64,000 nt of DNA. Source: Bacillus_BD sp963765265. Its GTDB lineage: Bacteria > Bacillota > Bacilli > Bacillales > Cytobacillaceae. This document shows, piece after piece, positions 1 through 8,647 of the stretch; position 1 is the stretch's first letter, and each line of letters starts with the position of its first letter. Below the pieces are notes generated by a model that made no database searches, had not been told where the DNA came from, and worked only from the letters and a program-made list of their open reading frames with translations. The stretch lies in contig CAVXVN010000005.1 of assembly GCA_963765265.1 (NCBI GenBank), positions 597,337-661,336 of the forward strand, written 5' to 3'. Position numbers and translations under genes: made by a program.

Positions 1-1
1 A

Positions 2-448
2 GCAACGGGGATTTCAACTCACGTCAATTTAGGTTCGAATTTTGAAGCGGACCAACTGAAAGATATGGGATTAGTGGCAGAAGAGTGTGATAAGTGGGGA
101 ATGCCATTATTAGCGATGATGTATGTTCGAGATGGATCAAAAGACCATGAATTTGATGGGGCAAAAATTGCCCATGCCGCGAGAGTTGCTGAAGAACTTG
201 GTGCTGATCTTGTCAAAGTGAACTATAGCGGATCCGAAAAATCATTTAAAGAAGTCATTAATGGTGTGAAAATTCCTGTCTTAATTGCAGGTGGAGAAAA
301 AATGACATCAGATGAAGCTATATTAACAATGATCAAAGAGTCTATTCAAGCAGGTGCTAAAGGCGTGTCAATTGGACGTAATGTGTTTCAACACAAAGAT
401 GCAACGTCACTTTCAATAAAAATCCGGGAAATCTTAGATCAAGAATAA
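2..448 (+). CDS. DhnA-type class I aldolase (C-terminal part)
   Basis: This is the C-terminal 148 residues of a beta/alpha-barrel aldolase of the DhnA/LsrF/ADH-synthase group; the start lies before the window and the frame is open from base 2. The family forms a Schiff base with a barrel lysine, here most likely the lysine of the VKVNYSG strand. The phosphate-binding end of the barrel is visible as IAGG followed by GVSIGRNVFQ. Such Bacillus proteins are often annotated 2-amino-3,7-dideoxy-D-threo-hept-6-ulosonate synthase, but the true substrate is not deducible here. Two small genes follow at once, and a strong terminator closes the unit. The family call is secure; the reaction is not. Confidence 0.82.
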   Translation, partial: ATGISTHVNLGSNFEADQLKDMGLVAEECDKWGMPLLAMMYVRDGSKDHEFDGAKIAHAARVAEELGADLVKVNYSGSEKSFKEVINGVKIPVLIAGGEKMTSDEAILTMIKESIQAGAKGVSIGRNVFQHKDATSLSIKIREILDQE

Positions 449-461
449 AGGAGTGAATCAA

Positions 462-761
462 ATGACAAAAAATAATGATCAAGAGAAGAAAAATGCGACG
501 TATAAGCCAGCTGGTTTTCAAGCCCAAGATTCTAATAAAGGTTTTCAAATGGAAAATCGTCATGAAAATGCTGTCAATGTTAATCAGGACACGATAAAGT
601 CCGCAATGAAGGATTTACAACAAAAAATTAGCGATGCCAAAAATAGTGAGAACAAGGGAGAATCTATTCAAAATGCTGTATTTGAGATGATGCAAAATAT
701 GGGATTGAAAATCCCCCCTGATGTGATTGATAAAATAAAAAATACGCGAGGTGAGAAGTAA
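462..761 (+). CDS. Small hydrophilic protein of unknown function
   Basis: A 99-residue protein rich in Asn, Gln and Lys with no signal peptide or membrane segment. The start is placed at the ATG at 462, because AAGGAG lies nine bases upstream; an in-frame GTG at 453 is too close to that site. The C-terminal half is probably helical and ends with a MMQNMGLKIPP motif. It begins 14 bases after the aldolase gene and overlaps the next gene through a TAATG junction, so the three are probably co-transcribed and the two small products may work together. I do not recognise the family. Confidence 0.72.
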   Translation: MTKNNDQEKKNATYKPAGFQAQDSNKGFQMENRHENAVNVNQDTIKSAMKDLQQKISDAKNSENKGESIQNAVFEMMQNMGLKIPPDVIDKIKNTRGEK

Positions 762-907
762 TGGAGAAAAGTACTGTGGAATCAGTTGTTACAACTTTAC
801 GTGAACAGATCAATGCTGCCCTACAAGGGGAAAATGTAGCAAAGGATATTGAAGCAGCTATTTATAAGATGTTGGATACACTTAATATACCAGTATCGAA
901 AAAATAA
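761..907 (+). CDS. Small protein of unknown function, coupled to the preceding gene
   Basis: A 48-residue protein. Its ATG overlaps the stop of the upstream gene (TAATG), and the ribosome binding site is the GAGGTGAGAAG just before it. The protein is predicted helical, with alternating hydrophobic and charged residues. Its end (MLDTLNIPVSKK) resembles the end region of the preceding protein (MGLKIPPDVIDK), so the two may be diverged relatives. No known family is recognised. Confidence 0.6.
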   Translation: MEKSTVESVVTTLREQINAALQGENVAKDIEAAIYKMLDTLNIPVSKK

Positions 908-911
908 TGAT

Positions 912-961
912 AGGCACTCTAGAAGGTGAAAAACTCACCTTCTAGAGTGCCTCTTTGTTTT
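912..961 (+). terminator. Rho-independent terminator of the aldolase operon
   Basis: A perfect 18-bp inverted repeat (912-929 with 935-952) with a five-base loop, followed by CTTTGTTTT. It ends the aldolase and two-small-gene transcript. Confidence 0.9.
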
Positions 962-1085
962 ATTAAGATACCGTGTTAAAAAAGGTTAACTTTTTCCTAG
1001 AATGGAAGTTTTGAAATGGAAGAAATCATGGGTTTTACAGGAAGCTACCTAATTGGTAGCCTTTAAATCTATGATTCTATTTTTA

Positions 1086-2278
1086 TTAAAATAATGAAAT
1101 GAGTGTACCACCTAATGCACCGATGATTACGATTATCCATGGACGCAGTTTCCAGAACACTAACAAGCTAAACAAGATCGAAGCAAAAGCAAAGTCAGCG
1201 GGTGTTGAAATAGAACTGGTCCATATTGGATGATAGAAAGAAGCAATTAATATTCCTACCACTGCAGCATTGACTCCCATTGATGCTCCGTTTATTTTTG
1301 GGTTACGGCGTAAAGATAACCAAAAAGGTAAGGTTCCTAAGATAAGGAGGAACGCAGGTAAGAAAATGGCAATAGTGGCTAATAACCCACCTTGCCAACC
1401 TCCTATAACAGTACCAATATAAGCAGCAAAGGTAAATAATGGACCAGGTACCGCTTGTGCAGCACCATAACCAGCTAAGAAGGACTCTTCGCTTAACCAG
1501 CCAGTAGGGACAAATTCACGTTCTAATAAAGGTAGAACAACATGACCACCACCAAAAACTAAGGAACCTGATCGATAAAAACTGTCAAACATAGCAATCC
1601 AGCTCAAAGAGGTTATTTCTCGCAAAATGGGTAAGAGGATCAGTAAACCAAAAAACAAAGATAAACATATAACGGCAAAACGATGAGATATAGGAAAATC
1701 TATTTGTGAATCATCGCTTTCAGTATTTTGTTTATAAAGAATGAAACCAATGATGGCAGAAACGATAATGACACCAACCTGAGTAATGGCAGTTTGCCAC
1801 AATAAAGTACCCACCAATGCAAACAAAGCGATTGCTTTTCTCTTTAAATCAGGTGTAAGTTTTTGTGACATACCTAAAATGGCATGTGCAACAACAGCAA
1901 CTGCGACTATTTTTAATCCATGTATCCATCCTGCATCCGCTATATCTAACCTCTGAACAATGAGAGCAAACAGGATGAGTGCAATAACTGAAGGTAGGGT
2001 GAATCCAATGAAGGATATGATTCCACCTAGTACTCCTGCTCGCATAACACCAATCCCAATTCCCACTTGGCTACTAGCAGGACCTGGTAGGAACTGACAT
2101 AAAGCAACTAAATCAGCATAGCTTTTTTCATCCATCCATTTCCGTCTTCGAATGTATTCTTCATGAAAATAGCCTAGATGTGCTACCGGTCCCCAAAAGA
2201 TGTAAGACCAAGCCTAGTTGAAACGAACAATATCTCTAATAGAGACTTGAAATTTCTGTTCCTGTTGTTTGGCTTCAT
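1086..2278 (-). pseudogene. chrA: Chromate transporter ChrA, interrupted by one frameshift
   Basis: A long-chain (two-domain, about 397 residues) CHR-family transporter that would export chromate. The N-terminus is recovered from the ATG at 2278, behind AAAAAAGGAG, giving MKPNNRNRNFKSLLE and then the conserved TRLGLTSFG. The frame is lost in a run of four cytosines (plus strand, 2191-2194), where five would restore the conserved SFGGP motif. Downstream the frame runs intact from AHLGYF through QFLPGPASSQ and a second-domain FGGGHVVLP motif to the stop. An internal ATG at 2135 could start a shorter product, but it would lack the first helix and the SFGGP loop. The defect is either a real null mutation or a homopolymer sequencing error. 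Confidence 0.85.
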
Positions 2279-2499
2279 TCAATTCTCCTTTTTTATTCAT
2301 TTTCAATAATCAATATATTACAGTAAAACATTATTTTTTCTTAAGTAAAACGAGAATCTTAGCATAATCTTTACATTGGACAAGAATTACTTGAATGGAT
2401 ATCTATGGTAGAATTATTGGATAAAATTAGGTGAAAGACATAACTGTGAACATTATGAAAGGTACCATCAAATTGCAAAATAGCTATTGGAGGAGAACC

Positions 2500-2958
2500 A
2501 TGTTTAAAATATACGAATTAAAAGAAAGAACAGATTTGTTTGATGAGGCAGTTGATTTTGTTTGGAAGCAATGGGGAAGTCAAGAAAATTATATGTTTTA
2601 TCGTGATTGTATGAAACATTCTTGTGATAATAATAGTGAATTACCTCGATTTTATATGGCAATCCAAAATAATTCGATTGTTGGTTCATATGCCTTGTTA
2701 ACAAACGATTTAATAAGTCGACAGGATTTAACTCCTTGGCTTGCATGTTTATTCGTTGTTCCAGAATTAAGGGGAAATAAATTGGGATTTATTTTGCTTC
2801 AACATGCTATTAAAGAAGCGCATAAAAAAGGGTTTGAAAATCTCTACCTGTGCACAGATTTAGAAGGATATTATGAAAAATATAGCTGGAGTTATGTGAA
2901 GGAAGCTTACGTTTTTAATGGCGAACCAACTAAGGTTTATATGAAATCAACTAATTAA
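2500..2958 (+). CDS. GNAT-family N-acetyltransferase
   Basis: A 152-residue acyl-CoA-dependent acetyltransferase. The acetyl-CoA loop is seen as CLFVVPELRGNKLGF, a variant of the V-x-P-x-x-R-x-x-G-x-G/A pattern, with the beta-strand IVGSYALL before it and LYLCTD after it. The start is placed at the ATG at 2500 because GGAGGAGAACC lies directly in front; the frame stays open upstream to 2431, but there is no ribosome site there. The acceptor substrate cannot be deduced. It stands alone between a divergent chrA and the riboswitch region. Confidence 0.8.
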   Translation: MFKIYELKERTDLFDEAVDFVWKQWGSQENYMFYRDCMKHSCDNNSELPRFYMAIQNNSIVGSYALLTNDLISRQDLTPWLACLFVVPELRGNKLGFILLQHAIKEAHKKGFENLYLCTDLEGYYEKYSWSYVKEAYVFNGEPTKVYMKSTN

Positions 2959-3106
2959 ATTTAAATGATTACGTAGAACTATGTTTTCGTGTTATTTTTG
3001 ATCGATAATAAATAGATATCGTTCATTTAGAAGAAATTTAGGCTATTTAAGGGATTTACAATAAATGGTATCAGGCGTAGAATAATCACATTAAAAAACA
3101 ATTTTA

Positions 3107-3262
3107 TATCGGCCAAATCTCAGGGAATTTGAGAACGGAGGAACCATTATTTAGGGGTTAATTCTGTCATTACAGAAGGGATGTAGAACTCTTTCGCCAT
3201 CCTACCCGTCAGCTAACTTCGTCGGCTAAAGCGAAGGAGGTTATAAGACCGCCTTAATTCAG
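3107..3262 (+). promoter_or_regulatory. ydaO/yuaA-type c-di-AMP riboswitch
   Basis: The leader holds the characteristic conserved blocks of this class in order: AGGGAATTTGAGAACGGAGG near 3122, GGGGTTAATTCTG near 3154, AGGGATGTAGAACTCTTTC near 3177, and CCCGTCAGCTAACTTCGTCG near 3205, followed by AAGCGAAGGAGG. This RNA class binds c-di-AMP and usually switches off potassium-uptake genes. Here it lies 205 bases upstream of ktrB, as expected. The boundaries are approximate. Confidence 0.9.
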
Positions 3263-3289
3263 AAACTTTTTTGTGATGTCTGAAACAAA

Positions 3290-3345
3290 TTAGTAGACTG
3301 AACGATTTGTAGGTCTTTTTATTATGTCTTTAAAGTGCAAAGTAG
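3290..3345 (+). terminator. Possible expression-platform terminator of the c-di-AMP riboswitch
   Basis: Between the aptamer and ktrB an ACAAAT...ATTTGT pairing is followed by AGGTCTTTTTATT. The GGTCTT segment can also pair with the aptamer's 3' strand (AAGACC near 3245), which would make the two structures mutually exclusive. The pairing is modest, so this is tentative. Confidence 0.4.
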
Positions 3346-3467
3346 CTCAATGAGTACTTTCAAATGTAACTTTACTAAGATAGAGATGGGACAAATATTT
3401 AAATGAAATTATGGAGAAAGTAAAAACAAAACGAAATTCCTCTCATCAGGTCAATTAGGAGCTAACG

Positions 3468-4805
3468 ATGAAAAAAATGAAAGATTATCTTGATCCACCA
3501 AAAATTCTTGTATTAGGTTTTGCAATTGTTATTCTGATTGGTGCATTTTTATTGACTCTTCCCATTGCTACCGAAGATGGAAAAGGTCTGTCTTTTTTAA
3601 ATGCTTTATTTACTTCTACATCTGCAACATGTGTTACAGGGCTTATCGTAGTAGACACTGGTGATACCTTTACCATGTTTGGTGAGATCATCATTCTATT
3701 GCTCATTCAAATTGGTGGATTAGGATTTATGACATTTGCCAGTTTTTTCTTTTTACTATTAGGAAAGAAAATATCATTAAAAGAAAGATTGCTTTTGCAA
3801 GAATCCTTAAATAATGTGACCCTAGCGGGGATTGTAAAATTAGTAAAAAGAATCCTCATATTCACTGCGGTGATTGAAACGGTTGGTGGAATAATTTTAT
3901 CTATTCGTTTCTCATTCGATATGCCAATAGGAAAAGCCATTTATTATGGTTTCTTCCATGCCATATCAAATTTTAATAATGCTGGGTTTGACATAATGGG
4001 AGGATATAGAAGTCTGACCGGCTATGTAGATGATCCAACTGTCGTTCTAACCATATGTGCCTTAATCACACTAGGTGGTTTAGGATTTATTGTATGGAAC
4101 GAACTTTATGAATACCATGAAACCCATCGTTTATCTGTGCATTCAAAGGTGGTATTGTTAATGACCGTCATTCTAACAGTAGGGGCAACCATTTTAATCT
4201 TACTATTTGAATACGGAAATGACAAAACCATAGAGCCACTTTCAGCATCTGGAAAAGTATTAGGATCATTGTATCAAGCGGTTACTCCAAGAACAGCTGG
4301 CTCAAACACATTACCAATTGGAGATTTAACACAATCGACTTTATTTCTAACCATTTTTCTCATGTATATCGGAGCGGGCTCAGGATCTACTGCTGGAGGA
4401 ATTAAGCTATCGACCTTTGCAGTCATATTGGCAACGGCTAAGGCGCAAATTAAAGGAAAAGAAGAAGTTGTATTATTTAAACGTCGCATTGTCATGGAAA
4501 CGATATTAAAGGCATTTACAGTTGCGCTGAGTGGATTTGTCATAGTTGTAATGATTACGATGCTTCTTACCATTACAGAAAATGGTCATGATTTTCTCAT
4601 GTACTTGTTTGAAGCTGCATCAGCGTTTGGTACTGTTGGTTTATCAATGGGATTGACTCCAGAGCTGTCGAATATCGGTCGTCTATTAATTATATTTACG
4701 ATGTTTGCGGGAAGATTAGGTCCTTTAACCATTGCATTTGCCATTTCAAAAAGGCGGAAACCAGATTCTTTCCGACATCCAAAAGGAAATATCATGATCG
4801 GTTAA
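3468..4805 (+). CDS. ktrB: Potassium uptake channel subunit KtrB (TrkH/KtrB family)
   Basis: A 445-residue integral membrane protein forming the ion-conducting dimer of a Ktr system. Four M1-P-M2 repeats are visible, each with a selectivity-filter loop carrying a single conserved glycine: TSATCVTGL, NFNNAGFD, TPRTAGSN and SAFGTVGLS. The gating loop in the third repeat is the small-residue stretch GAGSGSTAGG. The start at 3468 follows TTAGGAGCTAACG. The cytosolic regulatory subunit is encoded 44 bases downstream, and the c-di-AMP riboswitch lies upstream. B. subtilis ktrAB has the opposite gene order; by length and order this could equally be called KtrD-like. Confidence 0.92.
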   Translation: MKKMKDYLDPPKILVLGFAIVILIGAFLLTLPIATEDGKGLSFLNALFTSTSATCVTGLIVVDTGDTFTMFGEIIILLLIQIGGLGFMTFASFFFLLLGKKISLKERLLLQESLNNVTLAGIVKLVKRILIFTAVIETVGGIILSIRFSFDMPIGKAIYYGFFHAISNFNNAGFDIMGGYRSLTGYVDDPTVVLTICALITLGGLGFIVWNELYEYHETHRLSVHSKVVLLMTVILTVGATILILLFEYGNDKTIEPLSASGKVLGSLYQAVTPRTAGSNTLPIGDLTQSTLFLTIFLMYIGAGSGSTAGGIKLSTFAVILATAKAQIKGKEEVVLFKRRIVMETILKAFTVALSGFVIVVMITMLLTITENGHDFLMYLFEAASAFGTVGLSMGLTPELSNIGRLLIIFTMFAGRLGPLTIAFAISKRRKPDSFRHPKGNIMIG

Positions 4806-4848
4806 GTAGAAATGCTATTTTATCTTTTAATAATTGGGAGTGTAGGGA

Positions 4849-5502
4849 ATGTCTAAACAACAATATGCTGTTATTGGTTTGGGGAGATTTGGAATCAGTG
4901 TTGCTAGAAGATTACATGAAGCCGGTCAAGAAGTTCTGGGAATTGATGTGAATGAAGAACGAATTGATGATGCTGAATTGTATGTGACACATGCCGTTAT
5001 TGCAGATTCAACAGATGAAAAGGCATTATCTGCAATTGGAATTCGCAACTTTGATTGTGTCATTGTAGCAATTGGAAATGATATACAATCTAGCATTTTA
5101 ACGGTTATGATTTTAAAGGACCTTGGAGTAAAAAAAGTGATTGCTAAAGCTCTAGGTAAGCTTCATGGCAAAGTATTAGACAGAATAGGAGCAGATTGGA
5201 TTGTTTATCCTGAAAGAGATATGGGAGAACGTGTGGCAAATCAGCTCCTATCGCCGAATATGTTAAACTACATTGAACTATCTAAAGAATATAATATAGA
5301 AGAAATCATGATTCCTGAAAGAATGGCTGAAAAAAGTTTGAAGGAGCTAAATATTCGAGCCAAATATAATGTGAGTGCTATTGCTGTCTTTAGAGATGGG
5401 AATATCATTATTTCTCCTTCCCCAGATGAACTTATTCATAAAGGTGATCTATTAGTGATGATTGGAAATAGAGAGGATCTAGCTGAATTTGCAAATTTAT
5501 AA
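4849..5502 (+). CDS. ktrA: Ktr potassium system regulatory subunit (KtrA/KtrC, RCK protein)
   Basis: A 217-residue cytosolic protein that forms the octameric ring gating KtrB. The N-terminal RCK_N Rossmann domain (residues 1-130) has the nucleotide-binding GLGRFGISVA loop and an acidic residue ending the second strand (GIDVN). The C-terminal RCK_C domain (about 135-217) is the part that binds c-di-AMP in characterised KtrA/KtrC proteins. It lies 44 bases after ktrB and is surely co-transcribed, so the second messenger may control both the mRNA, through the leader, and the protein. KtrA and KtrC cannot be separated from sequence alone. Confidence 0.9.
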   Translation: MSKQQYAVIGLGRFGISVARRLHEAGQEVLGIDVNEERIDDAELYVTHAVIADSTDEKALSAIGIRNFDCVIVAIGNDIQSSILTVMILKDLGVKKVIAKALGKLHGKVLDRIGADWIVYPERDMGERVANQLLSPNMLNYIELSKEYNIEEIMIPERMAEKSLKELNIRAKYNVSAIAVFRDGNIIISPSPDELIHKGDLLVMIGNREDLAEFANL

Positions 5503-5520
5503 TAATAGGATATGAATTCA

Positions 5521-5587
5521 ATAAACTCTTTGTAATGAGTATCGATCAGATAGTTTGATCAGCTGAATCGATGCTCAGAGAGTTTAT
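5521..5587. repeat. Imperfect long inverted repeat after the ktr operon
   Basis: ATAAACTCT...GAGTATCGAT (5521-5546) pairs with ATCGATGCTCAGAGAGTTTAT (5567-5587) apart from a small bulge. There is no T-tract, so it may be a weak terminator, an mRNA 3'-end stabiliser or an operator. Confidence 0.5.
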
Positions 5588-5676
5588 AATATCAGAAACT
5601 TAGAAACACAAAAACTGTAAAAAGGATGAATATATGATAAAATAATTGAAAATTCAAAATTCACGGGAGTGTTATG

Positions 5677-6018
5677 ATGATAAATTATGACGGACGAAAG
5701 TTTGTATCAATTGAAAATACAGCCAATGGAGAAGTTTCTTCAAAAACGACTTTTGAATATCAACAAGAAGGGCATATCCTCTTTGCAACATACCGCGGAG
5801 GAGATATTGTAAAAGGAACCATAATTGGCATCGTAAAGGAAAATGGTTGTCTGAAGTTTAGATATAATCATGTAAACATAAAAAATGAAATAAGAGGTGG
5901 TCAATGTTACTCCATTCCTGAAATTTTAACAGATGGTCGAATTCGACTTCATGAAAACTGGAAATGGTTAGATAGTGATCAAAGTGAAGGGGAGTCCATT
6001 ATTGAAGAAATAAGATAA
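5677..6018 (+). CDS. Small beta-rich protein, often annotated as N-acetylglutamate synthase
   Basis: A 113-residue protein of a widespread small family whose usual database label, n-acetylglutamate synthase, has no visible support: there is no acetyl-CoA loop and it is far too short. It shows the family pattern of an N-terminal YDGRKF strand, NGEVSSKT, a YRGG-IVKGTIIG strand, KFRYNHVN, and DGRIRLHENWKW near the end. The second of two adjacent ATGs (5677) fits the GGGAG site better. Cellular role unknown; no partner genes lie next to it. Confidence 0.7.
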   Translation: MINYDGRKFVSIENTANGEVSSKTTFEYQQEGHILFATYRGGDIVKGTIIGIVKENGCLKFRYNHVNIKNEIRGGQCYSIPEILTDGRIRLHENWKWLDSDQSEGESIIEEIR

Positions 6019-6296
6019 CCTTTACAGATCTTAAAAAGATTCATTAATAAAACCAAGAAAATGAAATTTTTAGTTATTTAACAATTCGATACAAATTTAG
6101 ACAGATATCTTCTTTTTACTTTTTGCCTTCAAAAGCCTTCATATGAAGCATCAATTTGTTTTTCTTAGAAGTTCTTCTCTATTGGTTTTGTATAATAAAG
6201 TCGATAAATGCAAAATGATTTTAGAAGGGAATTAGCATATTTTATAGAAGTCATTATTTGTTGAACTTAGTTACAAAAACTAGTTAATTAAGGAGG

Positions 6297-6821
6297 ATGA
6301 TGATTGATATGTTGAATGATATGTTCAAATGGATGCCGTATAAAGAGCAAGAAATGTATGAAAGAAAGCTTATAAAGGTTATGAAACGTTTAAAAATTGA
6401 AGAATACCATTTCAATTGGGATCGCAGCAGTTGTTTTATTGAATTTCAATATGAAGAAAACTTATACAAGTTAGAACACACCGTTCAAAAAGCAAAAGAA
6501 AAAGGGGTTATTGTGTTAAGGAATGGATTGGATTGTTTGAGTGAGTTAGTCCTATCACTTGAAGATCTGTGTCAAATCATTGAAAGAGGAACCTATCATC
6601 TCGATACTTGGTTATCTGGAATGAAAAAGATGCAATTGGAAGAAGACACTCCTGAATATCTAGAAGAAGTTCATATAAGGTATAAGTCATCAGGGAAACA
6701 AAAACAATCCGAAAATAAATTGAATGATGACTATAATCATATTGTTCCTGAATTCACTCAAGAGGCTTTTAACCGAAACCAGATGATCAGACGAGCTCAA
6801 AGTAAAGAGAGACTCATTTAA
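6297..6821 (+). CDS. Conserved hypothetical protein (174 residues)
   Basis: A soluble, charged, mostly helical protein. The N-terminus carries MFKWMPYKEQEMYERKL, and the middle has a short beta-like DRSSCFIEFQYEEN segment. The C-terminus is basic and polar. AGGAGG overlaps the first ATG almost directly, so translation more likely begins at 6300 or 6309. I recognise no domain. It is isolated, with about 280 bases of gene-free DNA upstream and decayed sequence downstream. Confidence 0.6.
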   Translation: MMIDMLNDMFKWMPYKEQEMYERKLIKVMKRLKIEEYHFNWDRSSCFIEFQYEENLYKLEHTVQKAKEKGVIVLRNGLDCLSELVLSLEDLCQIIERGTYHLDTWLSGMKKMQLEEDTPEYLEEVHIRYKSSGKQKQSENKLNDDYNHIVPEFTQEAFNRNQMIRRAQSKERLI

Positions 6822-7083
6822 AGATTGATTGGTTATTTCGCTTCAATAATATCATTCACGTTCCTTTGTCACTGATAATTAAAGAATAGGTGACGCCTCA
6901 TACTATATAATCCAAAGCATTTTATCCAAATATAATATCAACAACGTAGAATGGAAATTCTGCAATTTCAAATATCGCTCCTTCATTATTCCTCGATATC
7001 CTCTTCCGATTGGGTAATGAGTACGACTTTATTAATATAATTAGCAGCGTCAAACCCTTTGTAAAGACGGATTTGACGCTCAT

Positions 7084-7227
7084 TTTATTTTCATTTTGTA
7101 AAAACTGTGCAACCATCCCAGTTACATCAGGATTATTATATAGTGGTGGATAGCCTGTTGTACAAGTGAGTTCACATTTAAACCCATTTCCTCTTCTATT
7201 CTGTGGGAATTTACGCAGTTCTACCAT
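7084..7227 (-). pseudogene. Relic of the middle part of an M20-family amidohydrolase/peptidase
   Basis: Reading the minus strand, RKFPQN, KCELTCTTGYPPLYNNPD and VAQFLQNEN match the dimerisation/lid region of M20 amidohydrolases (YkuR/HipO/AmaA-like), where GYP-x-L/P-x-N is typical. The frame then runs into unrelated sequence. No start or catalytic half is present. The C-terminal part of what looks like the same gene lies on the opposite strand at 7427-7637. Confidence 0.55.
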
Positions 7228-7426
7228 CAGGTAAACCGAAGAGTGTAAGCGAGAGAATATATAATTATATTGTTACAACAATTATTACCAAGACGTTCAA
7301 TTAAATTTTAGATAGTTTGGCTATAGAGTTTGATCATACATGTGATATAATTTACACACACGTTTAGTTTGTGTTAATCAATGATTAAGGTACATAACAG
7401 AAGTGTTTGTGAAAACTATTAAAAAG

Positions 7427-7637
7427 GTACAAATTCTTGAAATCAAAGCAGTTGTAGAAACACCTCCTATGTCTGCTTAAGAGGATTTTTCCTACTATCT
7501 GAAAGCGATTGCAAGGAATGTGTTTTATGTGGAGCAAAGCCTGCAAGTGGAGAATTTTATCCCCACATCATCCGAAAATTGATATTAATGAAGATCATCT
7601 GCTAATAGCAGCAAAAGCTAAGGGATTACATTATTGA
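7427..7637 (+). pseudogene. Relic of the C-terminus of an M20-family amidohydrolase/peptidase
   Basis: The plus strand encodes, across one stop and two frameshifts, the blocks EDFSYYLKAI, FYV, GAKPASGEFYP, and then HHPKIDINEDHLLIAA. This is the order of the M20 C-terminal zinc-binding region (G-x-EDF-x-YYL, a glycine-rich loop, YPHHHPKFDIDE, then the last helix). The in-frame TAA after TPPMSA and the frame changes show that it is dead. It lies 116 bases upstream of sdaAA. Confidence 0.65.
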
Positions 7638-7753
7638 TATGAATATTTTGTAAGCAAATAGTTTGGTAATAATGTATTTTTCATTTTCAGCTAAATAATT
7701 AGGTGGATTGTTTACTAAAAATGTAAATACCATATGAAAGGAAGGAACATACA

Positions 7754-8632
7754 ATGTCTTTTACTAATTTAAAAGAACTAATTGAACTTGCGGAGAAAGA
7801 AGAAACAACTATAGCCGAAGTAATGATAAAAGTTGAAATAGAACAGGGGGGTCACTCTAGAAGTAGTATACTTGATAAAATGACTGAGCAATTAGAGGTA
7901 ATGATTGATTCTGTACGTAAAGGAACAGAGAGTCCTGTTATGTCCCGAACTGGTTTAACGGGTGGAGATGGCAACCGCGTTTATGAATATGCACAAAGTG
8001 GGAATTCTTTTGTTAATCCCCAAACGCTGCTTGTATTGAGTTACGCACTAAGTGTATCGGAGGTCAATGCTGCAATGGGTCGAATTGTTGCTACACCAAC
8101 TGCTGGCTCGGCTGGGATTTTACCTGCCGTTCTCGTTCATGCGCTAGATAGCGGCAAATATACAAAAGAGCAAGTTGCAATTGCTATGTTCACTGCTTCA
8201 GCACTGGGTTTGGTGATTGCGAATAAAGCTTCCATTTCTGGAGCTGCTGGGGGTTGCCAAGCTGAAATAGGTTCTGCAACAGCAATGGCAGCAGGTACAC
8301 TTGTTGAACTTGCTGGTGGAACACCCGTTCAGGTAGGAAATGCAGTAGGGATTGCTTTGAAAAACTCTTTAGGGTTAGTTTGTGATCCTGTTGCTGGACT
8401 AGTTGAAATTCCTTGTATCGTTAGAAATGGATTACATGCGATTACAGCCCAAGCAGCAGCGGATATGGCTCTAGCAGGAGTACGTAGTGTGATCCCACCT
8501 GATGAAGTGATTGTTGTCATGCATGAAGTAGGACAAAATATGCCTGAGTCTTTAAGAGAAACGGGAATTGGTGGGCTTGCAGGAACTCCTACTGGTAAAA
8601 AATTAAGAGAACAGGTTTTTAATAAAAAATAG
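7754..8632 (+). CDS. sdaAA: L-serine dehydratase, iron-sulfur-dependent, alpha subunit
   Basis: A 292-residue catalytic subunit that, with SdaAB, converts L-serine to pyruvate and ammonia using an oxygen-sensitive [4Fe-4S] cluster. The cluster cysteines are visible in GGCQAE and in CDPVAGLVEIPC. Other family blocks are RTGLTGGDGNR and ATPTAGSAGILPA. The ATG at 7754 follows AAAGGAAGG. The beta-subunit gene begins 15 bases after the stop. B. subtilis carries these genes in beta-alpha order; here alpha comes first. Length and motifs are normal. Confidence 0.93.
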   Translation: MSFTNLKELIELAEKEETTIAEVMIKVEIEQGGHSRSSILDKMTEQLEVMIDSVRKGTESPVMSRTGLTGGDGNRVYEYAQSGNSFVNPQTLLVLSYALSVSEVNAAMGRIVATPTAGSAGILPAVLVHALDSGKYTKEQVAIAMFTASALGLVIANKASISGAAGGCQAEIGSATAMAAGTLVELAGGTPVQVGNAVGIALKNSLGLVCDPVAGLVEIPCIVRNGLHAITAQAAADMALAGVRSVIPPDEVIVVMHEVGQNMPESLRETGIGGLAGTPTGKKLREQVFNKK

Positions 8633-8647
8633 GAGGTCGTCTACCAT

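Noticed and set aside
6922..7083. The remainder of the minus-strand frame that contains the M20 middle relic, as part of a real gene.
   Set aside because: Past QNEN the reading has no M20 similarity, and the only alternative frame there is a short unrecognised piece ending SEEDIEE.
7500..7513. A cre-like sequence (TGAAAGCGATTGCA) upstream of sdaAA, suggesting CcpA control.
   Set aside because: It lies inside the M20 coding relic, is 240 bases from the gene, and deviates from the consensus; it is more simply old coding sequence.
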